From NCBI GenBank assembly GCA_035489715.1, contig DATHAP010000039.1, forward strand, positions 1 to 36,936: 36,936 nucleotides of DNA. The letters are read 5' to 3'. Shown here in pieces: positions 13,558-21,729 of this stretch. Positions within the stretch are counted from its first letter, which is position 1; each line of letters begins with the position of its first letter. Source of the stretch: Actinomycetes bacterium. GTDB lineage: Bacteria > Actinomycetota > Actinomycetes > JACCUZ01. Both the position numbers and the translations under genes were made by a program. The notes under the pieces are model-generated. The model was given only the letters and a program-made list of their open reading frames with translations. It searched no databases and was not told where the DNA came from.

Positions 13558-13800
13558 GTGTCGACGACGGTCACGATGTACAGCACCCCCTGGTGCGGCT
13601 ACTGCCACCGGCTGAAGGCGCAGATGGACCGCGAAGGCATCGACTACCACGTCGTCGACATCGAGGCCGACCCCTCGGCCGCCGAGCTGGTCATGGCCGT
13701 CAACGGCGGCCACCAGACCGTCCCCACGCTCGTGTTCCCGGACGGCTCCGCGCTGACCAACCCGAGCGTCGCGCAGGTCAAGGAGAAGCTCGTCGCCTAG
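13558..13800 (+). CDS. mrx1: Mycoredoxin-1-like glutaredoxin-fold protein
   Basis: An 80-residue glutaredoxin-fold protein with the active-site CGYC (Cys13, Cys16) in STPWCGYCHRLK, the cis-Pro segment TVPTLVF, and a C-terminal LTNPSVAQVKEKL. This matches mycoredoxin-1, which uses mycothiol to reduce S-mycothiolated proteins in actinobacteria. GTG 13558 was chosen because it begins the fold directly; the longer frame from 13471 adds low-complexity sequence containing the promoter. Only a weak AGAGG lies ~12 nt upstream. Divergent from uvrD2, with which it shares a compact promoter region, and convergent with the DUF998 gene (6-bp gap). Confidence 0.9.
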   Translation: MSTTVTMYSTPWCGYCHRLKAQMDREGIDYHVVDIEADPSAAELVMAVNGGHQTVPTLVFPDGSALTNPSVAQVKEKLVA

Positions 13801-13806
13801 GCCGGC

Positions 13807-14499
13807 TCAACCGCTGGACAGACGCAGCAGCCGCACGGACAGCAGGACCCGGCACGGGAACAGCACCGCCAGCACGACGATCCGCTGCGCCAGCCCGGCC
13901 CACTCGTGCAGCGGCGCGCCGTCCGGTATCGCCAGGGCACCCAGCACGACGAAGCCCACCACGGCCGCCAGACCGCACCCGAGCGTGTAGCCGGCGAGAC
14001 CACGCCAGCGCGAGTCGGTCCGCAGGCGCCGTGACAGGAGAACAAGTCCCACCGCACTGCTGAGGAAGAACGTCACACCGGAGGCGAAGTGGCCTCCCGG
14101 GTCGTACGTCACGCCCGCCGCGTCCTCGCGCAGCGGGAAGAGGGCCGCGAGCAGGGCACCGACCCCGCTGACCGCCAGGACTGCCGGACCTGCGGATCCC
14201 CGACGCGCCGGCCGGACACCGCGGTGCAGGCCGAGGGCGAACGCGATCGTCAGGACTCCGAAGACCACGAAGTTCACCTGCTGCAGCCAGCCGTTCGGCC
14301 CGGCCTCGAGTGCGCTGACGGGCTCGGCGATCGGGCTGTACTCCTCGATCCGGAGCAGCTCCTGGCCGAGGAAGCCGGCCGTGAAGAGAACCGGACCGGC
14401 GATGCCGGCCGAGGCGAGTGCCCGGTCCCACCGCCGGTCGGTGGCGACGTCGTCGGCCTGACCTGTCATGTGCAGCGCGTGCTCGGTCACCGTGACCAC
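13807..14499 (-). CDS. DUF998-family integral membrane protein
   Basis: About 230 residues with six hydrophobic segments (AGIAGPVLFTAGFL, QVNFVVFGVLTIAFAL, AVLAVSGVGALLAALF, FASGVTFFLSSAVGLVLL, LGCGLAAVVGFVVLGAL, RIVVLAVLFPCRVLL), alternating with short Arg-rich loops. The order and the motif PVSALEAGPNGWLQQVNF fit DUF998. No enzymatic motif is seen; function is unknown. Start is uncertain: GTG 14499, GTG 14490 and ATG 14469 are all in frame and none has a strong ribosome-binding site. It stands alone, convergent with mrx1. Confidence 0.8.
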   Translation of the reverse strand: MVTVTEHALHMTGQADDVATDRRWDRALASAGIAGPVLFTAGFLGQELLRIEEYSPIAEPVSALEAGPNGWLQQVNFVVFGVLTIAFALGLHRGVRPARRGSAGPAVLAVSGVGALLAALFPLREDAAGVTYDPGGHFASGVTFFLSSAVGLVLLSRRLRTDSRWRGLAGYTLGCGLAAVVGFVVLGALAIPDGAPLHEWAGLAQRIVVLAVLFPCRVLLSVRLLRLSSG

Positions 14500-14544
14500 C
14501 CTGGCTTCGGCTCTCGGCCCGGCGGGTCCGAGCCGCCTCCGACG

Positions 14545-16140
14545 CTAGGAAGTCCCGGCAGGCCGCGACATCGGGAGTTCTCCCCACGGCAGGAGCCCGT
14601 GCTGCATCGCGTAGACCGCCGCCGCGGCGCGGGTCGATACACCGATCTTGGCGTAGGCGTTCTGAACGTGCCGGTCGGCGGTCTTGGGCGAGATCGCGAG
14701 CCGCCGGGCCACCTGCTTGGTCTGCAGCCCGCGAGCGAGGAGGCCGATGACTTCGGCCTCCCGAGCGGTGAGGCCGGCCGGCAACGGTTCCGCCGGCAGC
14801 GGGCGGCCTACCGCCCCGAGCACGGCGTCGAGAGCCAGCCGGTCGAGCCGGCCCTCGCGGGCCTCGGCCGTGAGCTGGTCCGCTGCGTCCTCCGGCCGAA
14901 GAGCTGGCCGGTGCGCCCGCGGCTCGGTCAGGGCCTGCACGACGTCCGCGGCAGCCAGCAGCCGCGCCGAGGGCGACAGCGTGTCCGCCCCCGCGCCCCG
15001 GTGGTAGCCCGAGCCGTCCAGCCGTTCGTGGTGGTGGCCACACAGGTCGCGCAGTGTCGAGAGGTACGGCGACCGGCTGAGCACCCGCTCCGTGTGGTAC
15101 GCGTGGAGCCGCACCTGCTCCAGGTGATCCTGGCTCAGTGGACCGGCCGACGCCCACACCCCGGCGTGCACCGCGACCCGGCCGAGATCGTGCACCATCC
15201 CGGCCCGGCGGACCGCGAGCGCGTCGGCCGCGGACATCCCACAGCGCTCGGCGGCGTTCCCGGCGAGCTCGGCGACCCCCCGTGAATGCCCGGTCAGGTG
15301 CGGTGAGACCAGGTCGGCGAAGTCGGCCATGGCGGAGAGCGCCTCGTCGACCTGGCCTTCCGCCAAGGTCAACGCGCGCCCTGGCTCGGCGGCGAGCACC
15401 TGGTCCCAGACGGGCACGGCGTCGTCGACGTCCAGGAGGCCCGCGGGGTCGTCGACGACGGGTGCCGCGACCGCCGGGTCGAACGCCCGGCCGGAGCGCC
15501 CGCTCGTCGTCGACCGGGCGTGCTCGGTGCCACCGATCAGCTTCTGGAAGGTCGCATCACGTGCGACGTGCGAGATGCGCAGCGACAACGGGAGCTGCGC
15601 CCCTTGCCGGCGGCGCGGCCCCTTGCCGTCCCAGCGCTCGGGCAGGTCCGCGAACAGAGCGCGCACCGAGCGGGGGACGCCCAGCCGGTCACAGAGCAGC
15701 TCCGCGACCTCGCACATCGCCACGAGGTGCTGCCGGTGGCCGCGGGCAGCCCCCGGCAGACGACTCACGCCCTGCGCCGCACGGACCATCCGCGGTGCCG
15801 ACGGGTCGCCGAGCCCACGGATGATGCCGCGCACCGTCTCCTGCGGCCGTCCGAAGATCACCGGGACGAAGTGCGTCAGCAGCATGCCCTCGTCGAAGAG
15901 CTCGGCGCTGACCTCGGCGTCGGCCGTGCAGCCGAGGTAGAAGAGCATCGAGCCGTAGTACGCGTCCCGAGCAGTCTCGGGATCAACGCCGAGCCGCTGC
16001 GCCAACCGCACGGCCACCAGGGTGGCGCTCAAGCCGTGCTCGACCGGGAAGCCCATGCCGAGATCGGTGGCGAGGCACAGGGTCGCCATGACATCAGCCG
16101 TCCGCACGGCATCGGTCCCAGCCGACGGCTGCCCGGCCAC
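14545..16140 (-). CDS. HD / HD-GYP domain protein with C-terminal LuxR HTH
   Basis: A 531-residue regulator. The N-terminal part looks like a degenerate HD domain (PVEHGLSATLVAVRLAQRLG ... YYGSMLFYLGC, lacking the HD pair). The middle has an intact HD-GYP-like site: MVHDLGRVAVH (HD near 317-318) and HHHERLDGSGYHRG (about 369-382), with GYH instead of the usual GYP. Residues 457-531 are a LuxR/NarL helix-turn-helix (LTAREAEVIGLLARGLQTKQ ...). HD-GYP proteins hydrolyse cyclic di-GMP or related signals, so a ligand- or turnover-linked transcription factor is plausible. GTG 16140 was chosen: TACGTT lies 6 nt upstream, and the extension to 16260 would run through the divergent promoter. Confidence 0.85.
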   Translation of the reverse strand: MAGQPSAGTDAVRTADVMATLCLATDLGMGFPVEHGLSATLVAVRLAQRLGVDPETARDAYYGSMLFYLGCTADAEVSAELFDEGMLLTHFVPVIFGRPQETVRGIIRGLGDPSAPRMVRAAQGVSRLPGAARGHRQHLVAMCEVAELLCDRLGVPRSVRALFADLPERWDGKGPRRRQGAQLPLSLRISHVARDATFQKLIGGTEHARSTTSGRSGRAFDPAVAAPVVDDPAGLLDVDDAVPVWDQVLAAEPGRALTLAEGQVDEALSAMADFADLVSPHLTGHSRGVAELAGNAAERCGMSAADALAVRRAGMVHDLGRVAVHAGVWASAGPLSQDHLEQVRLHAYHTERVLSRSPYLSTLRDLCGHHHERLDGSGYHRGAGADTLSPSARLLAAADVVQALTEPRAHRPALRPEDAADQLTAEAREGRLDRLALDAVLGAVGRPLPAEPLPAGLTAREAEVIGLLARGLQTKQVARRLAISPKTADRHVQNAYAKIGVSTRAAAAVYAMQHGLLPWGELPMSRPAGTS

Positions 16141-16146
16141 CTCGCC

Positions 16147-16174
16147 AACGTACGCCCGGAGGCGGACGTACGGT
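16147..16174. promoter_or_regulatory. Divergent leaderless promoter pair
   Basis: Minus strand -10 TACGTT (16147-16152) is 6 nt from the GTG at 16140; plus strand -10 TACGGT (16169-16174) is 6 nt from the GTG at 16181. Only 40 bp separate the two start codons, so the HD-GYP/LuxR gene and the LLM oxidoreductase gene share one control region. Confidence 0.6.
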
Positions 16175-16180
16175 GAGGCC

Positions 16181-17041
16181 GTGCGCTTCGCGATCAAGAC
16201 CATGCCCGAGCACACGACCTGGCGGGCGATGCTCGACGTCTGGCAGGCCGCCGACGACATCGAGCTCTTCGAGTCGGCGTGGAACTGGGACCACTTCTAC
16301 CCGCTGACCGGTGACCACACCGGTCCCAACTTCGAGGGCTGGACGATGGTCGCGGCGATGGCCCAGGCGACCCGCCGGATCCGGGTGGGCTGTCAGGTGA
16401 CCGGCATGATCTACCGGCACCCGGCGGTGCTCGCGAACATGGCGGCCACGGTCGACCACATCGCCGACGGCCGGCTCGAGCTCGGGCTCGGCGCGGCGTG
16501 GAACGAGGAGGAGACCGCCGCCTACGGCATCCCGCTGCCGCCGCTGAAGGAGCGCTTCGACCGCTTCGACGAGGGCGTCGAGACGATCGTCGCGCTGCTC
16601 ACCCAGGAGACGACGACCTACGAGGGTCGCTACGTGCAGCTCGTCGACGCCCGCTGCGAGCCGAAGCCGGTGCAGCGGCCGCACCCGCCGATCACGATCG
16701 GCGGCAACGGCCCGAGGCGCACGCTGCGCACGGTCGCACGGTGGGCTCAGCAGTGGAACTCCCTCACCAGCTCCCCCGAAGAGTGGCTGCGCCACCGCGA
16801 GGTGCTGCTGCAGCGCTGCGCGGAGGAGGGCCGCGACCCGGGCGGGATCCTGTGCTCGGTCAACGCCCGGGTGACCAAGGACGGCACCCCGAACGACTGG
16901 GCGGGCCGGGTGGCCGACGTCGCAGCCGGCTACGCCGAGGCGGGCGCCGGCCTCCTGGTCGTCAACGTGCCGCGCCCGCACGACCCGCGCGACCTGGAGC
17001 CGCTGGCCCAGGCGCTCCGGCCGCTGGCGACGGCCGCCTGA
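16181..17041 (+). CDS. LLM-class flavin/F420-dependent oxidoreductase
   Basis: A 286-residue luciferase-like monooxygenase-fold protein: MRFAIKTMPEHTTW at the first strand, ESAWNWDHFYPLTGD, RIRVGCQVTGMIYRHPAVLANMAATVDHIADGRLELGLGAAWNEEE (the central LLM signature) and PHPPITIGGNGPR. Resembles the F420-dependent TIGR03560 group of actinobacteria. These reduce or oxidise small organic substrates with F420 or FMN; the substrate is unknown. GTG 16181 is fixed by the TACGGT hexamer 6 nt upstream; the longer frame from 16022 would overlap the divergent gene. The methyltransferase follows after 19 bp, so they form an operon. Confidence 0.9.
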   Translation: MRFAIKTMPEHTTWRAMLDVWQAADDIELFESAWNWDHFYPLTGDHTGPNFEGWTMVAAMAQATRRIRVGCQVTGMIYRHPAVLANMAATVDHIADGRLELGLGAAWNEEETAAYGIPLPPLKERFDRFDEGVETIVALLTQETTTYEGRYVQLVDARCEPKPVQRPHPPITIGGNGPRRTLRTVARWAQQWNSLTSSPEEWLRHREVLLQRCAEEGRDPGGILCSVNARVTKDGTPNDWAGRVADVAAGYAEAGAGLLVVNVPRPHDPRDLEPLAQALRPLATAA

Positions 17042-17060
17042 GCGCCCGCCGGTCGACCAC

Positions 17061-17831
17061 ATGACCCAGCCGCCGCCGCGGTCGGCCGAGTACTTCGACC
17101 AGTGGTACGCCGACATGGCCGGCTCGCCGGTCAAGGACGAGATCGAGCGGCGGCACCTCGGCCTCCCGCCGCACCTGCAGTCGACCAGCCTGCTGACGTG
17201 GGACGGGATCGCCGACGTGGTGACGGCCCTGCGGCTCCCGGCCGGCGGCACCCTCCTCGACCTGGCGTGCGGCCGCGGTGGCTACGGCCTCGAGATCGCC
17301 AGGCGTACGTCGTCGCGGCTGGTCGGGGTCGACTTCTCGGCGGAGGCGGTCCGGCAGGCGACCGGGTCGGCGGCCGTGGTCGACGTGGCCGCCGAGTTCC
17401 GGGTCGGTGACCTGGCCGCCACCGGCCTCGAGGACGCGTCGGTGGACGGCGTGCTGTGCGTGGACGCGATCCAGTTCGCCGACGCGCCCGCCGGGGCGTA
17501 CAGCGAGCTGCGCCGGGTGCTGCGGCCGGGGGGCCGGGTGGTGCTGACCTGCTGGGAGTCCGCTGCCGGACCGGACGACGAGCGGGTCCCCGATCGGGTC
17601 CGGCGGGTCGACCTGCGCGGCGGGCTGGTCGGTGCCGGCTTCCACGACGTCGAGGTGACCCAGCGGCGCGGCTGGCGGACCGCGGAGCTGGCCATGTGGG
17701 AGGAGGCGGCAGCGCTCGACCCGGGCGAGGACGCCGCGCTGCGATCGTTCCACGACGAGGGCGTGCAGGCCCTCGCGATGTTCGGCCTGCTGCGCCGGGT
17801 GATGGCGACGGCCACCGCGCCGCCCGACTGA
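17061..17831 (+). CDS. Class I SAM-dependent methyltransferase
   Basis: A 256-residue Rossmann methyltransferase with motif I LLDLACGRGGYGLEIA (about 65-80), motif II GVDFSAEAV, the acidic post-II loop VGDLAATGLEDASVDGV, and YSELRRVLRPGGRVVLT. The first 50 residues (EYFDQWYADMAGSPVKDEIE) form a cap helix region, as in many small-molecule methyltransferases. The substrate cannot be inferred. Its ATG lies 19 bp after the LLM oxidoreductase stop, suggesting the two act on the same metabolite, though this is only positional evidence. Confidence 0.87.
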   Translation: MTQPPPRSAEYFDQWYADMAGSPVKDEIERRHLGLPPHLQSTSLLTWDGIADVVTALRLPAGGTLLDLACGRGGYGLEIARRTSSRLVGVDFSAEAVRQATGSAAVVDVAAEFRVGDLAATGLEDASVDGVLCVDAIQFADAPAGAYSELRRVLRPGGRVVLTCWESAAGPDDERVPDRVRRVDLRGGLVGAGFHDVEVTQRRGWRTAELAMWEEAAALDPGEDAALRSFHDEGVQALAMFGLLRRVMATATAPPD

Positions 17832-17840
17832 CCGGCCCCC

Positions 17841-18647
17841 TCAGCCCGGTCGCTGCTCCAGCACAGCGAGGTCGCGCTGGGCGAACTGGCGGTGCCACCA
17901 CTCCTCGTTGAGCAACGTGAGCAGGCACTCCCGCACCGGGTAGCTGCGCTCCCGTGGCCAGCCTGGCCCCGCGACCGGGACGGTGTCGGAGCCGAGCGTC
18001 GCCTCGTCGAGCGTGTCGAGGTAGCGCCGGACGGCCGCCTGCCGGTCGAGCCGGAGTGCGAGTGCCTCGTCCAGCGAGGGTCGGGCCGCCCGGTCGCGCG
18101 GCACGCCCTCGGTGTCGGGCATCTGGTCCCAGGGGAGCGACAGCGGGTACCACGGGCTCGGGTCACCGAGGATCGCGCGGTGCAGCCAGCTCTCGGTCGC
18201 GAAGGCGAGGTGTCGCAGCGTCTCGACGAACGACCACTCGCCGTCGACCGACTCGTGCAGCGCGGCCGCCGGCAGCGCCCTGGCCCGCTCCACGGTGCCG
18301 GCCCACAGCTGCTCGAGCGTCGCCCACGCGTCGCGGAACCCGGCCGGGTCGGAGGGCCGCATCTTCGCCAGGTCGGGCTCGCGACGCTCCAGCTCGGCCT
18401 GGACGAGTGGCGCGACGTCCACACCGTTGACGGTCAGGCCCTCGATCTCGCCCTCGATCCGCACGTTGACGAATCCGGTGCCACGCATGACGACGTCCTT
18501 GAAGAGGACCCAGCGGAACCGGGCGCCGGTCAGGTCGACGTCGTCGAAATCGGCGTCGTTGAGGTAGACGTCGTGGAAGGTGGCGCGCTCCAGGTGGACC
18601 TCCTCGAAGCGGGAGCCGGCGAGGTCCTGCTGGCCGAAGTCGGACAT
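17841..18647 (-). CDS. Pentapeptide-repeat / DinB-like fusion protein
   Basis: A 268-residue protein in two parts. Residues ~8-70 are pentapeptide repeats (DLAGSRF, LERATF, LNDADF, LTGARF), predicting a short beta-helix. Residues ~95-268 are a DinB-like four-helix bundle with candidate metal or active-site His in LRHLAFATESWLHRAILG and EEWWHRQFAQRDL. DinB-fold proteins in actinobacteria include mycothiol- or bacillithiol-dependent enzymes; whether this one binds mycothiol is unknown. TAGCGT lies 6 nt before the ATG at 18647, indicating a leaderless transcript. Convergent with the methyltransferase gene (9-bp gap). Confidence 0.82.
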   Translation of the reverse strand: MSDFGQQDLAGSRFEEVHLERATFHDVYLNDADFDDVDLTGARFRWVLFKDVVMRGTGFVNVRIEGEIEGLTVNGVDVAPLVQAELERREPDLAKMRPSDPAGFRDAWATLEQLWAGTVERARALPAAALHESVDGEWSFVETLRHLAFATESWLHRAILGDPSPWYPLSLPWDQMPDTEGVPRDRAARPSLDEALALRLDRQAAVRRYLDTLDEATLGSDTVPVAGPGWPRERSYPVRECLLTLLNEEWWHRQFAQRDLAVLEQRPG

Positions 18648-18653
18648 GCGCCG

Positions 18654-18659
18654 ACGCTA
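18654..18659 (-). promoter_or_regulatory. -10 hexamer of a likely leaderless promoter (pentapeptide-DinB gene)
   Basis: TAGCGT on the minus strand, 6 nt before the ATG at 18647. Confidence 0.6.
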
Positions 18660-18676
18660 CCGACGTCGTCCGACAG

Positions 18677-18698
18677 ACCCCTCATCGACGTGAGGGGT
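18677..18698 (-). terminator. Perfect 8-bp hairpin after the M20-nudC operon
   Basis: ACCCCTCA/TGAGGGGT arms (18677-18684 and 18691-18698) close a 6-nt loop, ~38 nt after the stop of the last gene of the minus-strand operon and just before the next gene's -10. No T-run follows. Confidence 0.55.
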
Positions 18699-18736
18699 GG
18701 CGCGGGGGGATCGGGCCGGAGCAGGCGCCGAGGAGG

Positions 18737-19360
18737 TCAGGCCTGGCTGACGTCGAGCACCTGGCGGTCGCCGTCGCGACGGAAGCCGACGCTGTCGTAG
18801 TAGGGCGAGACCATCCGGTCCGGGGCGACGACCTGCGCGAAGCCGCGGTCGCGGAAGAGCCCGCTGCGCCGGTAGACGAACTCGCCGGGCGTGAAGTCGC
18901 GGAACCGCGGTGTCACGTAGTCGAGCTCGACCTGCGCCACCGCGTCACCCGCGTCGCGCACGACGACGACGCCGACCGTCTCGTCGCCTCGCGCGACCAG
19001 GAAGGCGCTGCGTCCCTCCCGCGGCTCGGTCCAGGCGGCGCCGGGGAAGTGGGTGCGGATGTCATCGTCGTGCACCTTGAGGAAGTGCCGGAGGTAGGCG
19101 TCGGTGAGGCCGACCTCGAGGACGTCGTACGCCGACAGGTCGTGCCGGTCGCGCAGCAGCTTGCGGATGAACCACACGTTGATGCCGGCCAGCACCAGGT
19201 TCATCCCGACCATCGGCCAGACCCCGACCAGGGCGTTGAACACGATGAGTACCAGGCAGCCCACCGTGTTGAGCACCCGGAAGCGCAGCACCCTGGCCTG
19301 CAGCAGCGAGTAGACCAGCAGCGCGGAGCCGGCCCAGCCGAGCGCGTCGAGCCAGCTCAT
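18737..19360 (-). CDS. YgjV-like membrane segment fused to a GNAT-like domain
   Basis: A 207-residue protein. Residues 1-65 hold two or three hydrophobic helices (LGWAGSALLVYSLLQ, LNTVGCLVLIVFNALVG, VGMNLVLAGINVWFI), similar to the YgjV/inner-membrane type. Residues ~75-207 look like an acetyltransferase-like fold (AFLVARGDETVGVVVVRD, VELDYVTPRFRDFTPGEF, YYDSVGFRRDG) without a clear RxxGxG/A acetyl-CoA loop. The ATG at 19360 overlaps the nudC stop by 4 nt (ATGA), so it is translationally coupled as the third gene of the operon. Function unknown; the membrane part suggests the C-terminal domain is tethered to the inner face. Confidence 0.78.
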   Translation of the reverse strand: MSWLDALGWAGSALLVYSLLQARVLRFRVLNTVGCLVLIVFNALVGVWPMVGMNLVLAGINVWFIRKLLRDRHDLSAYDVLEVGLTDAYLRHFLKVHDDDIRTHFPGAAWTEPREGRSAFLVARGDETVGVVVVRDAGDAVAQVELDYVTPRFRDFTPGEFVYRRSGLFRDRGFAQVVAPDRMVSPYYDSVGFRRDGDRQVLDVSQA

Positions 19361-20292
19361 CGCGCCCACGACTGCGCGTTCTCGGGCAGCGCGGCGCCGT
19401 ACCAGTGCTCGATCAGGCGGCGCGAGATCGAGATCGACGGCGACACCAGCAGCTCGCCCGCATCGATGTCCGCCCGCATGGACGCCCGGTCGTACCACCG
19501 CGCCTCGGCGATCTCGCCGTCGTGCCGCACCACGTCGGTCGTCTCCGCATGTGCCGTGAAGCCGAGCATCAGGCTCGAGGGGAACGGCCAGGGCTGACTG
19601 CCGAGGTAGCTCACCACGCCGACGCGGACCCCGCACTCCTCGGCGACCTCGCGACGTACGGCCGCCTCGAGCGACTCTCCCGGCTCGACGAAGCCGGCGA
19701 GCGTCGAGAAGCGCCGCTCCGGCCACGACGTCTGCCGGCCGAGCAGCAGCCGGTCGTCGTCGTCGACGACGAGCATGATGACCGCGGGGTCGGTGCGCGG
19801 GTAGTGCTCGCTGCGGTCCTCGGGGCAGCGCCGGGTGTGGCCGGCGTTCTCCGGCACCGTCGGCGTGCCGCACCGCGGGCAGTGCGTGTGCGCGGCGTGC
19901 CAGTTGGCCAGCGACACCGCGTGCACCACCAACCCGGCGTCGCGCGCGTCGAGCAGGGTGCCGACCTCGCGCAGCGTGCGGAAGTCGCCGCCGCCGTCGG
20001 GCGCACCGGCGGCGTCGAGGTCGGCGGCGAACCAGGGCCGGTCGTCGCGGTCGACCCCGAGGAAGTAGCGGTGCTCGGGCGCCACGTCGACCGGCGTGTC
20101 GACATCCAGCTGGTCGAGTGCTCCACCACGCACCGCCACCGACGTGCCGCGTACCCGCAGGACACCGGTGCCGCGTCGCGCCCAGGTGCGCGCCAGCCAC
20201 TCGTCGTCGGTGCGGTGGTGCGCCGCCCGCTCGACGACCGCGCGCGACAGGGCGAGGTCGGGCAGGGGCTCGGTGCTCGGCGGGGAGGTCAC
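19357..20292 (-). CDS. nudC: NAD+/NADH pyrophosphatase and RNA de-NADding enzyme NudC
   Basis: A 311-residue Nudix enzyme with the NudC layout. There is an N-terminal domain, then a zinc ribbon HCPRCGTPTVPENAGHTRRC, then EHYPRTDPAVIMLV, the Nudix box GFVEPGESLEAAVRREVAEE(CGV), and the NudC-specific SQPWPFPSSLMLGF. It cleaves NAD(H) to NMN(H) plus AMP and can remove NAD caps from RNA. Only three ribbon cysteines are present; the fourth position is Asp in CPED. GTG 20292 overlaps the upstream peptidase stop by 4 nt (GTGA), and its own stop overlaps the next start, so three genes are coupled. Confidence 0.93.
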   Translation of the reverse strand: MTSPPSTEPLPDLALSRAVVERAAHHRTDDEWLARTWARRGTGVLRVRGTSVAVRGGALDQLDVDTPVDVAPEHRYFLGVDRDDRPWFAADLDAAGAPDGGGDFRTLREVGTLLDARDAGLVVHAVSLANWHAAHTHCPRCGTPTVPENAGHTRRCPEDRSEHYPRTDPAVIMLVVDDDDRLLLGRQTSWPERRFSTLAGFVEPGESLEAAVRREVAEECGVRVGVVSYLGSQPWPFPSSLMLGFTAHAETTDVVRHDGEIAEARWYDRASMRADIDAGELLVSPSISISRRLIEHWYGAALPENAQSWAR

Positions 20293-21722
20293 GGCGTGCG
20301 CGGGAGGGTGCGGGCCAAGTCGTCCCAGAGCAGCGCGGCTGCCTCGGCACCCTTGAGCAGGAACGGGATCTCGACCTTCTCGTTCGGCGCGTGCCAGCCG
20401 TCGTCGGGCAGGCTGACGCCGAGGAACACGACCGGCGCCTCGAGGACGTCCTGCAGGTCGGCCTCCGGGCCGGAGCCACCCTCGCGGGTGTAGAGAACCT
20501 GAGACCCGAAGGCCGTCGACATCGCACGCGTGACCGACTCGAGCGCCGGGTGGTCGAGAGGAGTGAGGCACGGGCGGACTCCGGGGCCGTACCAGTGGAC
20601 CGACCACTCGACGCCCTCGGGCACCTGGCCGCCCAGCCACGCCTCGAACTCCCTCTGGACGTCCGACGGCTCCTGGCCGGACACCAGTCGAAAGGACACC
20701 TTGGCGTGCGCCTCGGACGGGACGATCGTCTTGTGCCCCTCGCCCTGGTAGCCGCCCCACATGCCGTTGACCTCGGCTGTCGGGCGGGCCCAGACGCGCT
20801 CGAGGGTCGAGTAGCCGGTCTCGCCACGGGGTGCGGAGCTGCGGGCGTTGCCGAGCCACGCGAGCTCGTCGTAAGGAAGCTTGCCGATGAGCGCGCGCTC
20901 GTCGTCGGACAGCTCGAGCACGCCGTCGTAGAAGCCGTCGATGGTGACGTGCAGGTCGTCGTCGTGCATCCGGCCCAGCAGCCGTGCGAGCTCGGTGAGC
21001 GGGTTCGGGACCGCGCCGCCGAAGGAGCCTGAGTGCACGTCGCCGGTGGGGCCGCGCAGGTCGACCTGGCAGTCGGTCATGCCGCGCATGCCGACGCACA
21101 CGGTGGGGGTGTCGCGCGACCACATGCCGGTGTCCGACACGACGACCACGTCGCACCCGAGCTCGGCGTGGTGCGCCCGGAGCAGCTCGGCGAAGTGCGG
21201 CGAGCCCGACTCCTCCTCACCCTCGACGACCAGCTTGAGGTTGACGGCCGGCGACGTCCGGCCGGTCGCGGCGAGGTGGGCGTCGAGGCCCAGCAGATGG
21301 AAGAAGACCTGACCCTTGTCGTCGGCAGAGCCGCGACCGGCCAGCCGGTCGCCGTCGATGACCGGCTCGAACGGGTCGGTCCGCCACAGCTCGCGGGGCG
21401 TCACGGGCTGGACGTCGTGGTGGCCGTAGACGACTACCGTCGGGGCGTCCGGGTCGTCGCTGGGCCAGTGCGCGAAGACGGCCGGCAGGCCGCTGGTCTC
21501 CCACACCTCGGCGGTCGGGAAGCCGGCTGCGCGCAGCGCGTCGACGAGGTGCTCGGCCGACCTGCGCACGTCCGGGTGGTGCGCGGGGTCCCCGGAGATC
21601 GACGGGATGCGCAGCCAGTCGGTCAGCCGTTGGACGAAGGAGTCGGCGCCGTCGGCGACCGCTGCTCTCACCCGCGCGAGGTGGTCGGCGTCGGGCGCGT
21701 GCAGGTAGTCGGTGGTGCTCAT
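20289..21722 (-). CDS. M20-family dipeptidase
   Basis: A 477-residue M20 dipeptidase (carnosinase/PepV-like branch). Metal motifs are VVVYGHHDVQPV (His101), GRGSADDKG (bridging Asp), VEGEEESGSP (Glu169/Glu170), a mid-domain RGPTGDVHSGSFGG substrate loop, and a C-terminal TREGGSGPEADLQ. Expected to hydrolyse dipeptides in the cytosol with two zinc ions. ATG 21722 was chosen: TAGGGT lies 7 nt upstream, whereas the three further residues of the frame have no support. First gene of the coupled operon with nudC and the YgjV-GNAT-like gene, divergent from the endonuclease-family gene. Confidence 0.9.
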   Translation of the reverse strand: MSTTDYLHAPDADHLARVRAAVADGADSFVQRLTDWLRIPSISGDPAHHPDVRRSAEHLVDALRAAGFPTAEVWETSGLPAVFAHWPSDDPDAPTVVVYGHHDVQPVTPRELWRTDPFEPVIDGDRLAGRGSADDKGQVFFHLLGLDAHLAATGRTSPAVNLKLVVEGEEESGSPHFAELLRAHHAELGCDVVVVSDTGMWSRDTPTVCVGMRGMTDCQVDLRGPTGDVHSGSFGGAVPNPLTELARLLGRMHDDDLHVTIDGFYDGVLELSDDERALIGKLPYDELAWLGNARSSAPRGETGYSTLERVWARPTAEVNGMWGGYQGEGHKTIVPSEAHAKVSFRLVSGQEPSDVQREFEAWLGGQVPEGVEWSVHWYGPGVRPCLTPLDHPALESVTRAMSTAFGSQVLYTREGGSGPEADLQDVLEAPVVFLGVSLPDDGWHAPNEKVEIPFLLKGAEAAALLWDDLARTLPRTP

Positions 21723-21729
21723 GGCGCGC

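Noticed and set aside
12441-14063. 540-codon plus-strand frame over uvrD2 and mrx1
   Set aside because: Antisense to uvrD2 and out of frame with mrx1; composition is typical of shadow frames.
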